Origin: SZUA-584 sp964441275
GTDB lineage: Bacteria > Bacillota > Clostridia > Christensenellales > SZUA-584
Reading direction: 5' to 3'
DNA length: 64,000 bases
Assembly (NCBI GenBank): GCA_964441275.1
Contig: CAYTUG010000008.1
Location: forward strand, 15,437 to 79,436
Part shown: piece after piece, positions 1 to 7,972 of the stretch
How the letters are laid out: each line of letters begins with the position of its first letter
Numbering within the stretch: the stretch's first letter is position 1
The notes under the pieces: model-generated
What the model saw: only the letters and a program-made list of their open reading frames with translations
The model's database searches: none
What the model was told of the DNA's origin: nothing
Translations under genes and position numbers: made by a program

Positions 1-138
1 ATCGCTCCTTGCGGACATAGCGGAATTAAATCGTTTAGCCTATAAATTTTGTGATTGTTTTATTTGGACAAATTATTTGTGATATAATTTAACGACAAAA
101 CTTTTTCTTTCAATCTAAACGAGGAGGATATTTAGAAA

Positions 139-1425
139 ATGGCACAAGGACTCTATAACCCTTACAAGAGTGCGCAGACACAGTTTGACAGTGTGGCCGA
201 TAAAATCAACTTAGACCAGGCCACTCGTGAGCTGCTAAGGCAGCCAAGCAGGGAATATCATTTCACTATTCCCGTTAAAATGGATGATGGCAGCACAAAA
301 GTGTTTAATGCGTACAGAATTCAGCACAACGATGCAAGAGGCCCCGCAAAGGGCGGAATTCGTTTTCATCCTCAAGAAACAATAGATACCATACGGGCAT
401 TATCAATGTGGATGACATGGAAATGCGCGGTGGTTGATATACCTTTAGGCGGCGGGAAAGGCGGAATAATATGCGATCCCCGCAATCTCTCTATGGGTGA
501 GCAAGAAAGATTATGCCGTGGTTACATCAGACAGATTGTGAAAAATGTCGGTCCGCTCACGGACGTGCCTGCGCCTGACGTTATGACCAATTCCCAGCAT
601 ATGCTTTGGATGATGGACGAGTACGAGACAATCAGCGGGGGGCGTTTCCCCGGAATGATTACCGGCAAACCCGTTGGTATGGGAGGGTCGTTAGGGCGAA
701 CAGAAGCGACAGGTTTTGGAATCATATATACGCTTGAAGAGGCGTTAAAACAATTGAAGATAGACATCGGTTCAACAATCGCCAGCCTTCAGGGGTTTGG
801 CAATGTAGCCGAATATGCCGCGCGGCTGTATTCGGAGTTTGGCGGCAAAATAATCGCAATATCGTGTTGGGATAACGAAGATAAAAAAGCGTACACATAT
901 AAAAACCCGCAAGGCATCGATATAATGCAAATGGCCGGAATGAAAGACCGCTTCGGGACTATAGATAAAGTTAAGGCACAAAAGGCCGGGTGCGAGCTTC
1001 TTGAAGGCGATAAGTGGATTGAGCAGCACGTGGACATTTTGCTTCCATGTGCGCTTGAAAACCAAATAACTCCGGGAACGTTTGCGCGTGTGAGCGATAA
1101 GGTCAGAATCATTTGCGAGGGTGCGAACGGTCCAACAACGCCTGACAGCGATGAACTGATAAAGGAAAAGAACATATACCTCGTTCCGGATTTTTTGTGT
1201 AATGCCGGCGGGGTGACATGCAGTTATTTCGAACAGGTGCAGTGCAATACGAATTATTTCTGGTCTAAAGAAGAAGTTTTAGAAAAGCTTAAGTTTAAGA
1301 TGACCGGCGCATTTAACGCGGTTCATAATCTTGCTCGGGAAAAGAACCTCTACATGAGAGACGCTGCATATGTTATTGCAATAAACAGGGTTGCAGAAGC
1401 TGTAAAGCTTCGCGGCTGGATTTAA
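139..1425 (+). CDS. gdhA: Glu/Leu/Phe/Val-family glutamate dehydrogenase
   Basis: Reversible oxidative deamination of glutamate to 2-oxoglutarate and ammonia in the cytoplasm, linking carbon and nitrogen metabolism. The 428-residue length is normal for the hexameric family. The N-terminal dimerisation/catalytic domain shows the substrate loop AKGGIRFHP (70-78), the signature PLGGGKGGI with catalytic Lys107, and PAPDVMT with the conserved Asp147. The Rossmann domain follows, with a GFGNVAEYAA dinucleotide loop near 210-220. The ATG follows a GAGGAGGAT ribosome site at good spacing, and a TATAAT hexamer lies at 83-88, though no good -35 box is seen at 17 bp. Cofactor preference (NAD or NADP) cannot be fixed by eye; NAD is likely for an anaerobic amino-acid user. 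It stands alone as a single-gene unit. Confidence 0.95.
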   Translation: MAQGLYNPYKSAQTQFDSVADKINLDQATRELLRQPSREYHFTIPVKMDDGSTKVFNAYRIQHNDARGPAKGGIRFHPQETIDTIRALSMWMTWKCAVVDIPLGGGKGGIICDPRNLSMGEQERLCRGYIRQIVKNVGPLTDVPAPDVMTNSQHMLWMMDEYETISGGRFPGMITGKPVGMGGSLGRTEATGFGIIYTLEEALKQLKIDIGSTIASLQGFGNVAEYAARLYSEFGGKIIAISCWDNEDKKAYTYKNPQGIDIMQMAGMKDRFGTIDKVKAQKAGCELLEGDKWIEQHVDILLPCALENQITPGTFARVSDKVRIICEGANGPTTPDSDELIKEKNIYLVPDFLCNAGGVTCSYFEQVQCNTNYFWSKEEVLEKLKFKMTGAFNAVHNLAREKNLYMRDAAYVIAINRVAEAVKLRGWI

Positions 1426-1446
1426 CAATAGCGTTATTGCAAGCTT

Positions 1447-1500
1447 GCCGCAGGCAACATGGGTTAATGCATTGATCCGTATTGCCTGCCGGCTAATGTT
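1447..1500 (+). terminator. Candidate terminator after gdhA
   Basis: An inverted repeat pairs GCCGCAGGCAA (1447-1457) with TTGCCTGCCGGC (1482-1493), one base bulged, followed by a short interrupted T-rich stretch. The loop is long (24 nt) and the T tract weak, so this is tentative. Confidence 0.35.
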
Positions 1501-1553
1501 TTTCAAATGTCTTCTAAGGCCAATTATCATAACAACTTGTTTTAACAAACATT

Positions 1554-1894
1554 TTATAAGTTAGGTTTACTAACCCTTATGCATACTTTTATGTAGGTTT
1601 GCCAAACATATTGGACAGTGTAGTGTTTAAGATATTCGGTTAGCGTTCGCCACATGGGTATATTGTTTGCGCGGCGTCGGTAAGCTTTAAGCTGCTGCTT
1701 AAAGTCGGAGAAAGAATAGAAGGTTGCCATAGGTCGCTTCTGATCCTCACGATGGCTGCGCTTGACCTTGCTGTTGAAAAATAGATGTAAGAGCGCTATT
1801 TGTTGTATTTGCGGCTAACACAGGCAACGCCATGCTTCAAGGCGAACGAAACAAGGGATTGCCGATATTTCATGTCTTGTGTTATGTTATTCAT
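1554..1894 (-). pseudogene. IS481-like transposase remnant
   Basis: The minus strand encodes MNNITQDMKYRQSLVSFALK and a short HTH segment matching the right-end copy, then an in-frame stop, then a jump straight to a typical C-terminal segment. That segment contains KVKRSHREDQKR and a YSFSDFKQQLKAYRRR stretch, as found at the end of DDE transposases of this family. About 200 codons including the DDE core are lost, and the 5' and 3' parts are separated by a stop and frame change. Clearly non-functional. Confidence 0.75.
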
Positions 1895-2012
1895 GCAGGA
1901 TTGGCTCCTTTCGGTATGTTTTTGTTTTACAACTCAACAATACCCCATGAGCTAACTCCTGCATCTTTTATTTTCAAGGTTCTTTTGTCCAATATGTATT
2001 GTAGTCCTAATA
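1554..2012 (-). mobile_element. Internally deleted IS481-like element
   Basis: Read on the minus strand, 2012-1850 is nearly identical to the start of the element at 63715-63890, including the leader and the first codons of the transposase. The 12-bp end ACATATTGGACA occurs at 1606-1617 and, inverted, at 1986-1997, giving short terminal inverted repeats. The middle of the transposase, with the catalytic DDE core, is missing, so the copy cannot move by itself. Its left end lies about 110 bp upstream of the response regulator gene. An open frame runs from the element into that gene, but this is a fusion artefact. Confidence 0.8.
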
Positions 2013-2119
2013 GTGCGAATATAGCTTCCGATTATATGCCGCTTGCAAACGCTGTTATATTACTATATTATTTTAGTACAAAGTTTTTTAGGAATACAAT
2101 TGGAAGCAGGGTTTGGCAA

Positions 2120-2797
2120 ATGAAGCAGATACGCCTGTTAATTGTAGACCCCGCGGCGGAAATAAGAGCCGCAATAAAAAATCACGCTGCGCTTGAAAAC
2201 TTTTTGTCCGATGAAGCGGCCGACGGCATAACGGCTTTAAAGCTATTCAGGCGCAACGACTATAATATAATAATTATGGATGCAAATTTGCTTGAGTTGG
2301 ATGCGTGGCATGTGTGTCAGCAGATTCGCAAGAGTTCGAATGCGCCTATTATCATGCTTTCAAATCAAAGCAGCGAGGATGAAAAGCTTTCGTTCTATCA
2401 AATTGGAATAGATGACTTTGTTGAAAAGCCTTTCTCTTACAAAGAGCTTATTGCGCGCATACAGGTTATGCTGCGCCATAGCAAGCAAAAAGAAGATTAT
2501 ACGCCGCGCAGGCTGATATTTGACGGGCTTTGCATAGACAGCGCATCCCGGACAGTTTATATTGACGGGCAAAGCGTAGTCCTCACCCGCAAGGAATATA
2601 AGTTGCTTTTGTTTCTTGCCAAAAACCCCAACCGCGCCATGACAAGGGATACAATACTTGACGAAGTTTGGGGGGAAGACTTTTTCGGAACTGACAGAAC
2701 GGTTGATACCCACATTAAAACGCTGCGCGAGAACATAAAACCGTATCATTATTTTATTGACACTGTATGGGGGTACGGCTATATGTTCAAGACATAA
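2120..2797 (+). CDS. OmpR/PhoB-family response regulator (orphan)
   Basis: DNA-binding response regulator of 225 residues. The receiver domain (1-118) has phosphoacceptor Asp54 (IIIMDANLL), Ser81 and Lys103 (EKPFS). The winged-helix domain (about 130-225) has the YKLLLFL, DRTVDTHIKTLR and GYGYMF signatures. The open frame extends to 1832, but that extension is IS sequence read in the wrong strand; the ATG at 2120 gives a standard family N-terminus (MKQIRLLIVD). The second acidic residue of the phosphorylation pocket is replaced: VDPAAE instead of the usual VDDE/VDDD. No histidine kinase gene is adjacent, so the partner is elsewhere or control is not by phosphorylation. The IS remnant directly upstream may have altered its promoter. 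Confidence 0.85.
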   Translation: MKQIRLLIVDPAAEIRAAIKNHAALENFLSDEAADGITALKLFRRNDYNIIIMDANLLELDAWHVCQQIRKSSNAPIIMLSNQSSEDEKLSFYQIGIDDFVEKPFSYKELIARIQVMLRHSKQKEDYTPRRLIFDGLCIDSASRTVYIDGQSVVLTRKEYKLLLFLAKNPNRAMTRDTILDEVWGEDFFGTDRTVDTHIKTLRENIKPYHYFIDTVWGYGYMFKT

Positions 2798-2816
2798 CAA
2801 TTTAATTGCGGGCGCT

Positions 2817-3467
2817 TTAATACAGCCCTACGGCTTGCGACAAATCCGATACGAACATAATGCCCTTTGCCGGTTTATCTATTTGCAGCGTATTGCATAT
2901 TGAGGATACGATGTTTTGCGTATTATCGGCTTTTGATATGATAAGCACAACTTCTTTTTCCGGCTCTATTTCTATTGAAAACAGCTTGCCGGTTTCGTGT
3001 ATGCCCGAACCGCGCGCATTTATTATAGTCCCGCCCCGAGCGCCCGCTTTTTTGGCCGCATCTATTACAATTTCGGCGTCTCCTCTTTCCACAACCGTTG
3101 TTATTGCCTGATACATTGTTTTTTCCACTTCCTTATTAGTTGATTGCTTGCAATCGTATTTGGACACTCCAAATATGCCGCTTAACGGTACAATAAAGGC
3201 TATGCCATGGCCTTTTTTTTCGAAGTTAAACTTTTCGTTAAGAAGAATAATTGCTTCATTTGCGATACATTCGCTTGTCGCCATAAGCACAACTTCTTTT
3301 CGGATATCCGTAATTTCGAGAAAGTTAAGCAGCTTACTGTTTATAGTACCTTTGGCAGGTACGATTGTGCCCCCAAGTATTCCGCTTTTTTTTGCTTCGT
3401 TTAACACTTTGGTGCCGTATTCGTAATTTACTATCACAACAAGCAGGGAAAATTTGTTGTCATGCAT
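2817..3467 (-). CDS. Tandem PII-like signalling protein
   Basis: About 216 residues formed by two repeats of a PII-like ferredoxin fold, residues 1-105 and 115-216. Each has the pattern AKK(S/A)G-GGTI, then a hydrophobic EVVL strand, then a C-terminal strand (GIAFIVPLSG; GIMFVSDLSQ). PII proteins sense nucleotides or 2-oxoglutarate and bind transporters or enzymes. I chose ATG 3467 because a GGAG lies 9 nt upstream; upstream in-frame ATGs sit on or before that site. The gene begins one base after the stop of the DUF1538 membrane protein, so the two are co-transcribed and probably interact. Which ligand it binds is unknown; the T-loop uridylylation tyrosine of classical GlnB is not obvious. 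Confidence 0.75.
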   Translation of the reverse strand: MHDNKFSLLVVIVNYEYGTKVLNEAKKSGILGGTIVPAKGTINSKLLNFLEITDIRKEVVLMATSECIANEAIILLNEKFNFEKKGHGIAFIVPLSGIFGVSKYDCKQSTNKEVEKTMYQAITTVVERGDAEIVIDAAKKAGARGGTIINARGSGIHETGKLFSIEIEPEKEVVLIISKADNTQNIVSSICNTLQIDKPAKGIMFVSDLSQAVGLY

Positions 3468-3468
3468 A

Positions 3469-4863
3469 TTAAGCATCTCCTTTTTTCGACTTGCGCTTAT
3501 AAATAAGCCCAAGCAACTGCAATGTTAAAAGCGGAGTAAGCGCTACCATTGCTATTACGCCAAAAGCGTCTTCCAACATATTGGCGCCTCCGTTTGCCCT
3601 TGCCGCGCCTTGAGCAAACGCAAGTATAAATGTTGCCGTCATAGGCCCGGAAGCTACGCCGCCCGAATCAAAAGCAATGCCGACAAAAAGTTTTGGGCAA
3701 AATATCGACAGCACCAAGGCAATTATATAGCCGGGCAACAGGTAATGCCATAGCTGTATGCCCTCTACAAAAATGCGCAGCATAGAGAGAGCAACTGCAA
3801 ACCCAACGCCTACCGAAAGCGCGATAAGCACTAAACCGTGTTTAACCGCGCCGCTTGTAACGTCTTCTATTTGGTGGGTCAGCACATATACCGCAGGTTC
3901 GGCAAGCACCGTTACCAACCCAAGCACAAATCCGACAACCACAACAAGCCAGTTTAAACCTTTTGCGGTGATCGTCTGGCCTATTATTGAGCCAACGTTC
4001 ATAAAACCTGCGTTAACGCCTACAAGAAAAAGCACAAGGCCTATAAACGCATATATCAGCCCGAATATCATTCTTTTCAGCCTGAAACCTTTAAGTTTTG
4101 CGGACACAAGTTGAAATACTAAAAAAATGATATACAGCGGAAGCAAAGTTACAACCGTATCCATAAAGGCAACGGGAAGCTTATGGTAGAAAGGGGAAAG
4201 CAAAGTAGCGTACGTTTCGGGAATGCCGCTTGCAAAGCCGCCAAATGTGTTGCCTCCAAAGATAATGCTTACAATTAAAACCGGTACTATTGCGCCTGCC
4301 GACGCTAAACCAAGCATCCCGAAACTGTCTACCTCCGCGCCCTTGCTGTCTTTTTTCATCGAGGCTATGCCAAGGGCAAGCGAGAGCATGAAAGGCACTG
4401 AAACAGCGCCTGTTGTTGCGGCGGAAGCGTCAAATGCTATGGCGACAAACACCGGCGATGCGAATAAGGCTAATGTAAATATGATCAAATATATCACGAA
4501 AAGGATTTTGTTTAGCGGAATGTTGCGTATTATTCTAAAAAAGCCTAAGGCTATTGCTATGGATATCCCCAGCGAAACGGCAAAAACCAAAACAAGCTTT
4601 GGCATAATTCCGGCAGTTGCAATATCCGCCTGCTGCGCCAAAATATGAAGGTCAGGCTCCGCAACAGAGATTACAAAACCAAGCAGCAGTCCGCCCGATA
4701 GAATTATCAAATACCTGTTTGATTTGGCTAACGTTTTGCCCATAAGCGAACCGGCGGGGGTTATGCCAATTTCTACTCCCAACAATAAAAAAGTTAAACC
4801 GATTATTACAAGAACCACACCAATTAAAAATCTTATTAACTCATATGCCGAAAGTGGACTCAC
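3469..4863 (-). CDS. DUF1538 polytopic membrane protein (PII-linked)
   Basis: Integral membrane protein with two DUF1538 repeats, each containing a LGVxxGxxxxGSxxGxT motif and a later AEP(D/A) motif (about 68-70 and 320-322). The sequence is strongly hydrophobic with about 12 predicted helices. The family is suspected to be a transporter or channel partnered with PII-like proteins, and here the PII gene follows directly. GTG 4863 is the first standard start, but it has no ribosome site, and the frame continues upstream through about 28 codons containing KLKEVSLAVLPVAVIVIIL, which looks like the normal first helix. A ribosome site AGGAAAGGTGA sits at 4948-4958, and the only candidate starts after it are ATT (4947) or ATA (4938). 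The true N-terminus is probably there. Substrate unknown. Confidence 0.75.
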   Translation of the reverse strand: MSPLSAYELIRFLIGVVLVIIGLTFLLLGVEIGITPAGSLMGKTLAKSNRYLIILSGGLLLGFVISVAEPDLHILAQQADIATAGIMPKLVLVFAVSLGISIAIALGFFRIIRNIPLNKILFVIYLIIFTLALFASPVFVAIAFDASAATTGAVSVPFMLSLALGIASMKKDSKGAEVDSFGMLGLASAGAIVPVLIVSIIFGGNTFGGFASGIPETYATLLSPFYHKLPVAFMDTVVTLLPLYIIFLVFQLVSAKLKGFRLKRMIFGLIYAFIGLVLFLVGVNAGFMNVGSIIGQTITAKGLNWLVVVVGFVLGLVTVLAEPAVYVLTHQIEDVTSGAVKHGLVLIALSVGVGFAVALSMLRIFVEGIQLWHYLLPGYIIALVLSIFCPKLFVGIAFDSGGVASGPMTATFILAFAQGAARANGGANMLEDAFGVIAMVALTPLLTLQLLGLIYKRKSKKGDA

Positions 4864-5090
4864 TGTAAAGTTGAGTATTATTACAATAACTGCTACCGGT
4901 AAAACCGCTAATGATACTTCTTTTAATTTTGTATATATGCTATTAATTCACCTTTCCTAATCTTATTCTTATCCAATAGTACCAGCGGCTTAAAAAAAGG
5001 TCAAATACAATTTAGCATTGATAAATTGCAATAAAAGTTAAATGCTTAAAACAAATATAATTGTCGTGTCGGTTTTTTAACGCGGGTGCA

Positions 5091-5243
5091 TTATGAATTG
5101 CCGTTTTTTGTCGGGGGTGTGGCTTTCATGCAGCTCGGCGGTACTTTTTTGTTTTTGTGGTGCTCTATACACGCTTCACAGTCCGAGTGCCGCGGGCATT
5201 TATAATATCTGCATGGGCAGTTTATTTGTTTTATTTTTTGCAT
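5091..5243 (-). CDS. Small Cys-rich putative metal-binding protein
   Basis: A 50-residue product with start ATG 5243 and a GGAG 9 nt upstream. The sequence contains CPCRYYKC (9-16), then C22, C25 and C38, with His19, His28 and His29: a CxC-x4-C-x5-C-x2-C-x12-C pattern followed by a proline-rich tail. It resembles small conserved clostridial proteins thought to bind zinc or an Fe-S centre, but I cannot name a function. It is oriented like the DUF1538-PII pair but separated by about 130 bp, so it is probably its own unit. Confidence 0.6.
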   Translation of the reverse strand: MQKIKQINCPCRYYKCPRHSDCEACIEHHKNKKVPPSCMKATPPTKNGNS

Positions 5244-5398
5244 AATTAACATCTCCGGTATGGTACAATCAATTATACAGCTTAAATTTGCAGTAGCAAC
5301 TTATAAGGTTATCCTCAAACCGGAAAATAGTTAATATAAAAGGTGATTAAATGGACGATTTGAGTTAAAATTCGCATTTTGAAGAAAGGTTTGTTTAT

Positions 5399-5794
5399 TT
5401 GCGGGAATTGGCGGCATCAAACAATTCCTACCGGCGCAGCATTGGCGTTATGTTGCTTTTAAATTTAGCAAAAAGCGATTTCAATCTAAGGCTTGACCGG
5501 CTTAAAAACCAAATATTTGCTCTTATGAATGATGAAAAGCTTATTACCTGCCGCCAAACCATACAAAACATTTGGAAACTTCCCGTTGCCAATCCGGTTT
5601 ACGTTGAAGAAACTGTAGAAAATCTTATCGAGTGTTATTTTCATTGCAGACACAACACAGAACGCGCCAATCTTATAAGACGTGATGTTTTATCAAGCCT
5701 GGCTATAATAAACAACAACTATCCAAACTGTTTTGATATCGATAAAATAATAGCTGCGGATACAAACGATTATTCCGTTACAATTAAACTTTAG
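5399..5794 (+). CDS. Helical-repeat protein, possibly 5'-disrupted
   Basis: 131 residues, mainly amphipathic helices resembling HEAT-type repeats (NLAKSDFNLRLDRLKNQIF; ETVENLIECYFHCRH; RRDVLSSLAIINNNYP). An ATG at 5351 with a good AAAGGTG site is in the same frame, but TAA at 5366-5368 interrupts it after five codons. Translation could restart at TTG 5399, which has AGAAAGG 9 nt upstream. It is therefore either a gene starting at TTG or one recently broken by a nonsense change. Related helical-repeat proteins are often adaptors; none of its neighbours makes the partner obvious. Not clearly part of the restriction-modification pair 166 bp downstream. Confidence 0.5.
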   Translation: MRELAASNNSYRRSIGVMLLLNLAKSDFNLRLDRLKNQIFALMNDEKLITCRQTIQNIWKLPVANPVYVEETVENLIECYFHCRHNTERANLIRRDVLSSLAIINNNYPNCFDIDKIIAADTNDYSVTIKL

Positions 5795-5960
5795 ACGATT
5801 CTATTCTTAGATTAAGATATCAAAAAATTTACTGTATTATTATGCCAATAATAAAATTAGATTTAAAAGATTGTACCTTTTGCTTTTATTTCGTTATAAT
5901 GCATGATATTATTGATTATATAATTCTATGATAGGATATTAAAGAAAGTACGTTTTTTAT

Positions 5961-6815
5961 ATGGATAATAATATAATTACAGCAATAAAAAACATCATCG
6001 AGAGTACGCAAAATTATAAATTACATTCATATTATTTTGGTCGGAATAGAGCAAATAGTATGGGCGAGGCGTTAGAGAATTATATTAAAGATATGTTTGC
6101 TGGAACTAATAATGAAACTGATGAAAATAAACGTCTTATCAAATTCGAACAAGTTTTTTCCTACATGGGAAATCAAAACAATCCGCCTGATATAATTATT
6201 CGAAATAGCGATGCAATAGAGGTTAAAAAAATAGAATCGCCTCTTTCTTCGCTTGCTTTAAATAGTTCATATCCAAAATCAAAGCTTCTCAGCAATAGCC
6301 CAATGATTACTGCTGCATGTCGCAATTGTGAAAACTGGATAGAGAAGGATATTATTTACGCCATTGGTGTCGTTAAAAACTTAAATCTTAAAAAACTGTT
6401 TTTTATTTATGGGAATGACATTGCTGCAAGTCCGCAGATATATGAACGTATTAAAAAAGTAATTAGTTCAGGCGTGAAAAAAATACCCGAAATAGAATTT
6501 GCCGAAACAAAAGAATTGGGACGTGTTAACCGGGTTGATCCGCTTGGTATTACTTATTTACGTATTCGCGGTATGTGGGGGTTAGAAAACCCTACAAAGG
6601 TTTTTTCTTATGTTTATACACCATCTCAAAATGCAAAATTTGAGTTTACGGCAATTATAAACACACAAAAATACAATACTTTTTCCTTAAAGGATAGAAA
6701 TAAATTAGAGAACCTGAGCAATAAGGGATTATCCATTAATAATATTAAAATAAAGACACCAGATAACCCATCAATACTAAGAGATGCAAAACTTATTAAT
6801 TATCAAAGGCGGTGA
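5961..6815 (+). CDS. Type II restriction endonuclease, NgoPII family (GGCC likely)
   Basis: 284 residues matching the NgoPII restriction endonuclease family from memory of its conserved blocks: FSYMGNQNNPPDIII, DAIEVKK, ACRNCENWIEKDIIYAIG and RVDPLGITYLRIRGMW. The PD-(D/E)xK nuclease core is visible as Asp77 with Glu87 and Lys89 (EVKK). NgoPII cuts GGCC, so the same target is inferred. The stop overlaps the start of the methyltransferase by four bases (GTGA), tying their expression. Base composition is clearly more A+T-rich than the flanking housekeeping genes, suggesting horizontal acquisition. The ATG start has only a weak ribosome site (AAAGAAAG). Confidence 0.8.
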   Translation: MDNNIITAIKNIIESTQNYKLHSYYFGRNRANSMGEALENYIKDMFAGTNNETDENKRLIKFEQVFSYMGNQNNPPDIIIRNSDAIEVKKIESPLSSLALNSSYPKSKLLSNSPMITAACRNCENWIEKDIIYAIGVVKNLNLKKLFFIYGNDIAASPQIYERIKKVISSGVKKIPEIEFAETKELGRVNRVDPLGITYLRIRGMWGLENPTKVFSYVYTPSQNAKFEFTAIINTQKYNTFSLKDRNKLENLSNKGLSINNIKIKTPDNPSILRDAKLINYQRR

Positions 6816-7837
6816 AAAATATAAATATTGTCAGTCTTTTTGCTGGTGCTGGCGGTATGGACCTAGGATTTGAAAAAGCTGGTTTCAACATAATTTGGGC
6901 TAATGAATACGATAGCTCTATTTGGAAAACCTATACATCTAACCATACCGCTTATCTAGATAAGCGAGATATTCGAGAAATAAAATCAAACAAGATTCCG
7001 AAATGCGATGGTATTATTGGTGGTCCTCCTTGTCAAAGCTGGAGTGAAGCCGGTACATTGCGTGGAATCAACGATAATCGCGGTAAACTATTTTATGATT
7101 TTATCAGAATATTAAGCGATAAACAGCCTAAATTTTTTGTTGCAGAAAACGTTTCTGGTATGCTTGCGGACATTCATCGAGTTGCTGTACAAAATATTAT
7201 GCAACACTTTAAAAAAGCAGGTTATAATGTTTATTTGAAAATGTTGAATGCCACTGATTATAATGTTCCTCAGGATAGGAGACGAGTATTTTATATTGGT
7301 TTTAGAAAAGATTTCAGATTTGCCTTCAATTATCCAACTGCAAGCCAAAATAAAAAAACGTTAAAAGATGCAATTTGGGATTTACGAGGTAATGCTTTAC
7401 CCGCTAAAGTAGGAAACAAAACTAATGGTGATGAGTGCATTATTAACAACCATGAATACATGACTGGCGGTTTTTCCACTATATTTATGTCACGTAACCG
7501 AGTCCGTAGCTGGAACGAACAATCTTATACAATACAGGCAGGCGGTCGACATGCGCCCATTCACCCTCAAGCTCCAAAAATGCTATTTGTTGAGCAAAAT
7601 AAGCGTATTTTTGTACCAGGTAAAGAAGATCTATACAGGCGTCTATCGGTGCGTGAATGCGCAAGGATTCAAACATTTCCAGACGAGTTTATTTTTTATT
7701 ATGACAATATCGCTGATGGATACAAAATGATCGGCAATGCTGTACCTGTCAATTTGGCAAAAGCAATAGCTGAAAAAATTCTTAGCTTTTTTACACATGA
7801 ATATGAATGTAATACAAAAAATGTTGCCTTTCGTTAA
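6812..7837 (+). CDS. DNA (cytosine-5) methyltransferase
   Basis: 341-residue C5 methyltransferase that protects host sites from the adjacent nuclease. The conserved motifs appear in order: motif I LFAGAGGMDLGF (9-20), motif IV GGPPCQSW with catalytic Cys74, motif VI ENV (112-114), motif VIII QDRRRVFYIG (154-163), motif IX RECARIQTFP and motif X GNAVPVNLA near the C-terminus. Start GTG overlaps the nuclease stop. Target-recognition residues between motifs VIII and IX resemble the GGCC group, but specificity is inferred from the partner. A+T-rich like the nuclease gene. Confidence 0.9.
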   Translation: MKNINIVSLFAGAGGMDLGFEKAGFNIIWANEYDSSIWKTYTSNHTAYLDKRDIREIKSNKIPKCDGIIGGPPCQSWSEAGTLRGINDNRGKLFYDFIRILSDKQPKFFVAENVSGMLADIHRVAVQNIMQHFKKAGYNVYLKMLNATDYNVPQDRRRVFYIGFRKDFRFAFNYPTASQNKKTLKDAIWDLRGNALPAKVGNKTNGDECIINNHEYMTGGFSTIFMSRNRVRSWNEQSYTIQAGGRHAPIHPQAPKMLFVEQNKRIFVPGKEDLYRRLSVRECARIQTFPDEFIFYYDNIADGYKMIGNAVPVNLAKAIAEKILSFFTHEYECNTKNVAFR

Positions 7838-7972
7838 GTTGCTTTCTAATTATTTTTAAAATTTTTTTATTAGAAAATTAACTTATATGTAATAGCATTT
7901 TTATTAAAATAGATATGGTCTTTATTGATTTGTTTAAAAAGAAATTCTAAGAAATGGGTGTAAAGAAGGTGG

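Noticed and set aside
64..88. TTGGAC...TATAAT as the gdhA promoter
   Set aside because: The spacer is only 13 bp; the TATAAT may be real but the -35 is not assigned.
1832..2119. N-terminal extension of the response regulator (96 extra residues)
   Set aside because: It is the minus-strand IS481-like remnant read in the wrong direction; the same sequence occurs at the right end as element DNA, and the regulator starts normally at ATG 2120.
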